From positions 1,425,381 through 1,489,380 of the forward strand of contig NZ_UYJA01000001.1 of NCBI RefSeq assembly GCF_900618535.1: a stretch of 64,000 bases of DNA. Direction: 5' to 3'. Source of the DNA: Pseudomonas bubulae (lineage in GTDB: Bacteria > Pseudomonadota > Gammaproteobacteria > Pseudomonadales > Pseudomonadaceae). The position numbers and the translations under genes are program-made. Shown one piece after another: positions 60,481 to 64,000 of the stretch (positions within the stretch are counted from its first letter, which is position 1; each line of letters begins with the position of its first letter). The notes beneath the pieces are model-generated. The model did not search any database. It saw only the letters and a list, made by a program, of their open reading frames with translations, and was not told where the DNA came from.

Positions 60481-60651
60481 GGGAAATCCTTTAGAAAGAG
60501 AGAGCGCTTGTTAACCGGTCCGGATACGCAGGCACGGGCCTGCGCACCGCACTCCAGAGAGGCGGCGGCGAATTGGCAGACGGGAACAAGACAGGGCTGG
60601 GCATGACAGCTAGCTTAGCGGATCAAAGCTGCCGCGCCCACCCGCAGCGGG

Positions 60652-61359
60652 TCAAACCTTGACGCTGACCGGTGCAGTTTTACTGCGAGGACGCATCTGC
60701 GCACTGGCCATGGCCGGATCGCTGACGCCGCTCTGGGCACGCATGCCGGCGGCGAGAAACGGCACCATCAGGCGCATCACCTGCTCGATCGAGGTGTTAA
60801 CGCCAAAATCGGTCTCGGCAATGGCACGCAGCGCCTTGATCCCCGACATGCTGAAGGCCGCCGCGCCGAGCATGAAATGCACGCGCCAGAACAGCTCGAT
60901 GGGCGGGATCTGCGGAGCCGCTTCATTGACCAGCAGCATATAGCGGCGGAACACCTTGCCGTACATGTCTTCAAGATAGCGGCGCAAGTGGCCCTGGCTC
61001 TGGCTGAAGGCCAGACCCAGCAAACGCATGAAGATCGACAGGTCGTTGCCACTGCGTGGCTGAATCACCAGCGCCTGCTCGACCAGCATCTCCAGCAACT
61101 CCTCAAGAGTCGGGCGATTCTCCGGCTTGCCCTGACGACGCTCCAGCTCACGGTCCAGGTTGGCACAGAAAGGCCCAAGGAAGCGTGAGAACACCGCCTG
61201 GATCAGCGCTTTCTTTGAACCAAAATGGTAATTGACCGCCGCCAGATTGACCCCGGCCTTGCTGGTAATCAGCCGCAATGAAGTTTCAGCAAACCCTTTT
61301 TCCGCGAACAGCTGCTCGGCAGCATCAAGGATACGTTCAACGGTTTCCGACTGGGCCAT
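60652..61359 (-). CDS. psrA: PsrA, TetR-family fatty-acid-responsive regulator
   Basis: 235 aa from MAQSETVERILDAAEQLF. N-terminal TetR HTH (SLRLITSKAGVNLAAVNYHFGSKKALIQAVF) and C-terminal ligand domain. Same place between nagZ and lexA as P. aeruginosa PsrA, which senses long-chain fatty acids and regulates rpoS and beta-oxidation. Two PsrA-type boxes lie just upstream. Confidence 0.92.
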   Translation of the reverse strand: MAQSETVERILDAAEQLFAEKGFAETSLRLITSKAGVNLAAVNYHFGSKKALIQAVFSRFLGPFCANLDRELERRQGKPENRPTLEELLEMLVEQALVIQPRSGNDLSIFMRLLGLAFSQSQGHLRRYLEDMYGKVFRRYMLLVNEAAPQIPPIELFWRVHFMLGAAAFSMSGIKALRAIAETDFGVNTSIEQVMRLMVPFLAAGMRAQSGVSDPAMASAQMRPRSKTAPVSVKV

Positions 61360-61383
61360 GACTACTCCGCCTGACAAACATTT

Positions 61384-61409
61384 AAACACTTGTTTGAAAC
61401 ATACGTTTC
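61384..61409. promoter_or_regulatory. Tandem PsrA boxes upstream of psrA
   Basis: AAAC-N4-GTTTG (61384–61396) and GAAAC-N4-GTTTC (61396–61409), the second a perfect match to the known (G/C)AAAC–N2-4–GTTT(G/C) motif. They suggest autoregulation. Confidence 0.75.
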
Positions 61410-61574
61410 AGCCAGTCAAAAGTCAAGATGACCTATTCGTTTTGCGACCGGTCGGTTTCGCATTTAACCACAGCCTCGGCCAGCCCGGCCCCAACTGATA
61501 AGGTACGGGCCACAGCGCTTATCGACGACCGTCCAGCGGACTGCCGGAAATGGATGATTGCCAATACGCCTTCA

Positions 61575-61609
61575 CTGTATATAATCCCAGTCACTGTATA
61601 AAAAGACAG
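61575..61609. promoter_or_regulatory. Two LexA (SOS) boxes upstream of lexA
   Basis: CTG-N10-CAG at 61575–61590 and 61594–61609, in tandem 11 nt before the lexA start. Standard for the autoregulated lexA–sulA operon. Confidence 0.93.
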
Positions 61610-61619
61610 AGCGATCATC

Positions 61620-62228
61620 ATGTTAAAACTGACGCCACGCCAAGCTGAGATCCTGGCTTTCATCAAGCGATGCCTGGATGACAACGGATACCCGCCCACC
61701 CGTGCCGAGATCGCACAGGAACTGGGCTTCAAGTCACCCAACGCTGCCGAAGAGCACCTCAAGGCCCTGGCCCGCAAGGGTGCCATCGAGATGACCCCTG
61801 GGGCTTCACGAGGCATTCGCATTCCCGGCTTCGAAGCCAAGGCTGACGAATCCACCCTGCCCATCATCGGCCGGGTTGCTGCCGGTGCGCCGATCCTGGC
61901 GCAGGAACACGTTGAAGAGTCCTGCAACATCAACCCGACCTTCTTCCATCCGCGAGCTGATTACTTGCTGCGCGTACAGGGCATGAGCATGAAGGACGTC
62001 GGCATCTTCGATGGCGACCTGCTGGCTGTGCATACCTGCCGCGAAGCGCGCAACGGCCAGATCGTGGTAGCCCGCATCGACGACGAAGTGACCGTAAAAC
62101 GCTTCAAGCGTGAAGGCAGCAAAGTCTGGCTTATCGCTGAAAATCCGGATTTTGCCCCTATTGAAGTCAATCTCAAGGAGCAGGAACTGGTTATTGAAGG
62201 CCTGAGCGTCGGCGTTATTCGCCGCTAA
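61620..62228 (+). CDS. lexA: LexA, SOS repressor
   Basis: 202 aa. N-terminal winged HTH ([26 protein letters not shown]), cleavage site Ala88-Gly89 in RVAAGAP, catalytic Ser123 (GMSMKD) and Lys160. RecA-stimulated self-cleavage relieves repression of the operon and other SOS genes. Confidence 0.98.
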   Translation: MLKLTPRQAEILAFIKRCLDDNGYPPTRAEIAQELGFKSPNAAEEHLKALARKGAIEMTPGASRGIRIPGFEAKADESTLPIIGRVAAGAPILAQEHVEESCNINPTFFHPRADYLLRVQGMSMKDVGIFDGDLLAVHTCREARNGQIVVARIDDEVTVKRFKREGSKVWLIAENPDFAPIEVNLKEQELVIEGLSVGVIRR

Positions 62229-62239
62229 TAGGAGGCGTC

Positions 62240-62713
62240 ATGCAGTTCCCCCACACACCGCTGCCCGCACAACTGACCCTGTTCGAGGCGTTCATGGCAC
62301 AGCCCATGGCCCCTGCGATCAAGGACGTGCTCGAATCACCCTGGAGCGCCGAACCTGAAGTCTTCAGTGAGCTGTCGCTACGCGGTGCTGCCGGAAACTG
62401 CCTGAACCTGCTTGCCCCCATGCTGCGCGAACTGAGCGAGCAGCAAAACGCCCGCTGGTTGACCCTTATCGCACCACCGGCCAGCCTGACCCAAAGCTGG
62501 CTGCGCGATGCAGGGCTGAACCGCGAGCGAATTTTGCTGCTGCAGCCCAATGGCAATAAAAGCGCGTTGCAGCTCACCTGCGAAGCGCTACGCCTGGGCC
62601 GCAGCCACACCGTTGTCAGCTGGATCAACCCGCTGAACAGCGCTGCACGCCAACAGTTGATCAGCGCAGCCCGCACCGGTCACGGGCAAAGCCTGAATAT
62701 TCGCCTGGGCTAA
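62240..62713 (+). CDS. sulA: SulA, SOS cell-division inhibitor
   Basis: 157 aa, 11 nt after lexA, same SOS promoter. Inhibits FtsZ polymerisation. Family core LTLIAPPASLTQSWLRDAGLNRERILLLQP is present. In Pseudomonas sulA follows lexA, unlike in E. coli. Confidence 0.93.
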   Translation: MQFPHTPLPAQLTLFEAFMAQPMAPAIKDVLESPWSAEPEVFSELSLRGAAGNCLNLLAPMLRELSEQQNARWLTLIAPPASLTQSWLRDAGLNRERILLLQPNGNKSALQLTCEALRLGRSHTVVSWINPLNSAARQQLISAARTGHGQSLNIRLG

Positions 62714-62782
62714 ACAAGCAACGCTGCCACAGGGCCAGTGCAGAATGCACTTGCCTGGCTGCGGCACAGGGTTGCGGGGCGA

Positions 62783-63016
62783 TTAATGAAGAATGCGCGG
62801 CCCGTCGTCTTTTTCCAGCTCGCCTTCTGCCAGCCGACCCGCCATTTGCACGCCGACGCTGAGCATGGCCTTGGCCACCTCTACGTGCTGACCCTGAAGA
62901 AAAGCCTTGGCATCTTCAGAAAAATTCAGCGTGACCAAAGACCCTTCGTCCTCAGCACGGCGCAACTCGATGCGGCCGTCTGGCAACTCGACAATTTCTA
63001 GAAAGGACGTTGGCAT
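62783..63016 (-). CDS. Small conserved protein (PA3009-like)
   Basis: 77 aa from MPTSFLEIVELPDGRIELRR; a longer frame upstream lacks conservation that I recognise. Predicted strands then helix; soluble. Known only as conserved hypothetical beside sulA in Pseudomonas. GGAG lies about 12 nt before the start. Confidence 0.75.
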   Translation of the reverse strand: MPTSFLEIVELPDGRIELRRAEDEGSLVTLNFSEDAKAFLQGQHVEVAKAMLSVGVQMAGRLAEGELEKDDGPRILH

Positions 63017-63134
63017 ATAAATTTGTTCTCCACGAAAGCGTGGGAGTATATCAGCCATCCTATGGGAAATTCCCAGGATCTGTGCGCTTTGTACTACAGA
63101 CTGATGAATGACTGTACCGTTTCGCTTATGACCC

Positions 63135-63656
63135 TCAGCACTCATTGAGTCCGTCACGGAACCGAATGGCCAGCGCCTTGAGATTCTGGCGCCACTCTTC
63201 CATGGTTTCGCGGCTTAGCTCATGTGGCGCCTCATCTTCCAGGCTGACCGTATCGATCAAAGGCTGGAATACATCTGCCTTGACCTTTTTCGGCGCCTGC
63301 AGCGGCTGATACAGCGCTGCATGGGTGGCCACCAGCTGCGCCAGCCAGGTTTGCGGCGCGCAAGCCAGCTCGACCAGCTCTGCCAGTTCAGGGATGGCTT
63401 TCTCGTCCAGCACCTGCCGGGTGAGCAACAACTCAACCCGTGGTGCGCTGGCTTGTGACAGGCGATAAAAGCCTGCAATTTCATGACACAGGCCTAGCAA
63501 GGCACCATATAAATGGAATACCGCCGCCTCGCGCTCGGCCTGAACCAGCGCCTGGGCATTCATGGCCCGACCTTCGCTCGCCTTGTTCATGGCCTCCAGG
63601 GCCAGACCGGCGAAATAGATCTTCTGATTGGTGCGGGTATAGAGTTCGTGAGCCAT
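63135..63656 (-). CDS. DUF6586-like conserved protein (PA3010-like)
   Basis: 173 aa from MAHELYTRTNQKIYFAGLAL. All-helical; no motif of known function. Conserved in Pseudomonas between sulA and topA. The longer frame to 63725 is not used. Confidence 0.78.
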   Translation of the reverse strand: MAHELYTRTNQKIYFAGLALEAMNKASEGRAMNAQALVQAEREAAVFHLYGALLGLCHEIAGFYRLSQASAPRVELLLTRQVLDEKAIPELAELVELACAPQTWLAQLVATHAALYQPLQAPKKVKADVFQPLIDTVSLEDEAPHELSRETMEEWRQNLKALAIRFRDGLNEC

Positions 63657-63748
63657 GCGGGCGCTCCACAGCGGATGGGTAAAGGCAGGTCGTGCAGTCT
63701 CAGGGATCAGGGCGTGCTGGCGCAAGGCCCACGCTCCCTAACGTCACG

Positions 63749-63835
63749 TGTGGGAGCGGGCTTGCTCGCGATGCAGGCGCTGAGGTGTTCCAGTCATACC
63801 GTGTCGATGCCATCGCGAGCAAGCCCGCTCCCACA
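63749..63835. repeat. REP-like element family A
   Basis: Arms TGTGGGAGCGGGCTTGCTCG and inverse; fifth copy in the window. Confidence 0.88.
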
Positions 63836-63924
63836 AAAAGTGCTCCAGCGGCGACAACCACGCCCGGAACCGGCAAAAAAATCTATGGTCACCCCCCATT
63901 TTGCAATACTGATTAACGGGTGAT

Positions 63925-64000
63925 GTGGTTGGCTTGCTTAAATCTATCCGGCGTCTGTTTGGGGCACGCCCCAGCGCCACGATGAGAGTCGCGCCTGGCG
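63925..64000 (+). CDS. Possible N-terminus of a further gene (edge)
   Basis: GTG-started frame open to the window end, reading MVGLLKSIRRLFGARPSATM. No good ribosome site; a basic amphipathic beginning is the only support. Cannot be identified. Confidence 0.25.
   Translation, partial: MVGLLKSIRRLFGARPSATMRVAPG

Overview
The window reads as the chromosome of a fluorescent-group-like Pseudomonas. The core genes are GC-rich and follow gene orders I recall from P. aeruginosa: purC–MBL protein–bamC–dapA with gcvR–bcp; lolCDE–PilZ–GDPD–sthA; and gap–mfd–helicase–MTIP–nagZ–psrA–lexA–sulA. Intergenic gaps carry typical Pseudomonas REP-like inverted repeats in three families. The species cannot be fixed from the sequence alone.

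Layout. 1–6.8 kb: the high-affinity potassium operon kdpFABCD on the minus strand; kdpD runs off the left edge. 7–23.4 kb: metabolic and stress genes, including a protease-like protein lacking zinc ligands, ycgN, a nitroreductase, a 2-hydroxyacid dehydrogenase, ycgL–rnd, a class C beta-lactamase, a methyltransferase, a PuuA-type glutamine synthetase, poxB, a ParD-like/methionine aminopeptidase pair, a LysR regulator, a hydrolase–cupin pair and a membrane diguanylate cyclase.

23,481–33,242: a visibly AT-rich island of about 9.7 kb inserted at the 3' end of tRNA-Ser(CGA), bounded by a 22-nt direct repeat. It carries a tyrosine integrase with GCTACAAAT repeats near both ends, a MobV-type relaxase preceded by a large inverted repeat (candidate oriT), a membrane-anchored DnaJ protein overlapped by a small Cys-containing membrane protein, a ColE2-type Rep gene followed by a ColE2-like origin, an orphan 125-aa protein, and a 468-aa unknown protein with a PD-(D/E)xK-like nuclease motif. 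It looks like a mobilizable ColE2-type plasmid that has become an integrating element. The two unknown proteins are its likely cargo and the best place to look for something new.

33.2–64 kb: housekeeping genes resume: tRNA-Ser, purC, bamC, dapA, gcvR, bcp, queF, a cupredoxin with a divergent copper-type two-component system, the Lol lipoprotein exporter, sthA, an MFS tricarboxylate transporter, a long GAPDH, mfd with a SWIM/SNF2 helicase, methylthioinosine phosphorylase, nagZ, psrA with its own operator, lexA–sulA behind two SOS boxes, and two small conserved proteins.

Themes: K+ homeostasis (kdp), DNA damage (lexA–sulA, mfd), envelope biogenesis and cell-wall recycling (bamC, lolCDE, nagZ, with ampC elsewhere), redox balance (sthA, gap, poxB, bcp) and copper handling. 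Two genes (kdpC and the copper-type sensor kinase) end inside copies of the same intergenic repeat, which supplies their last codons.
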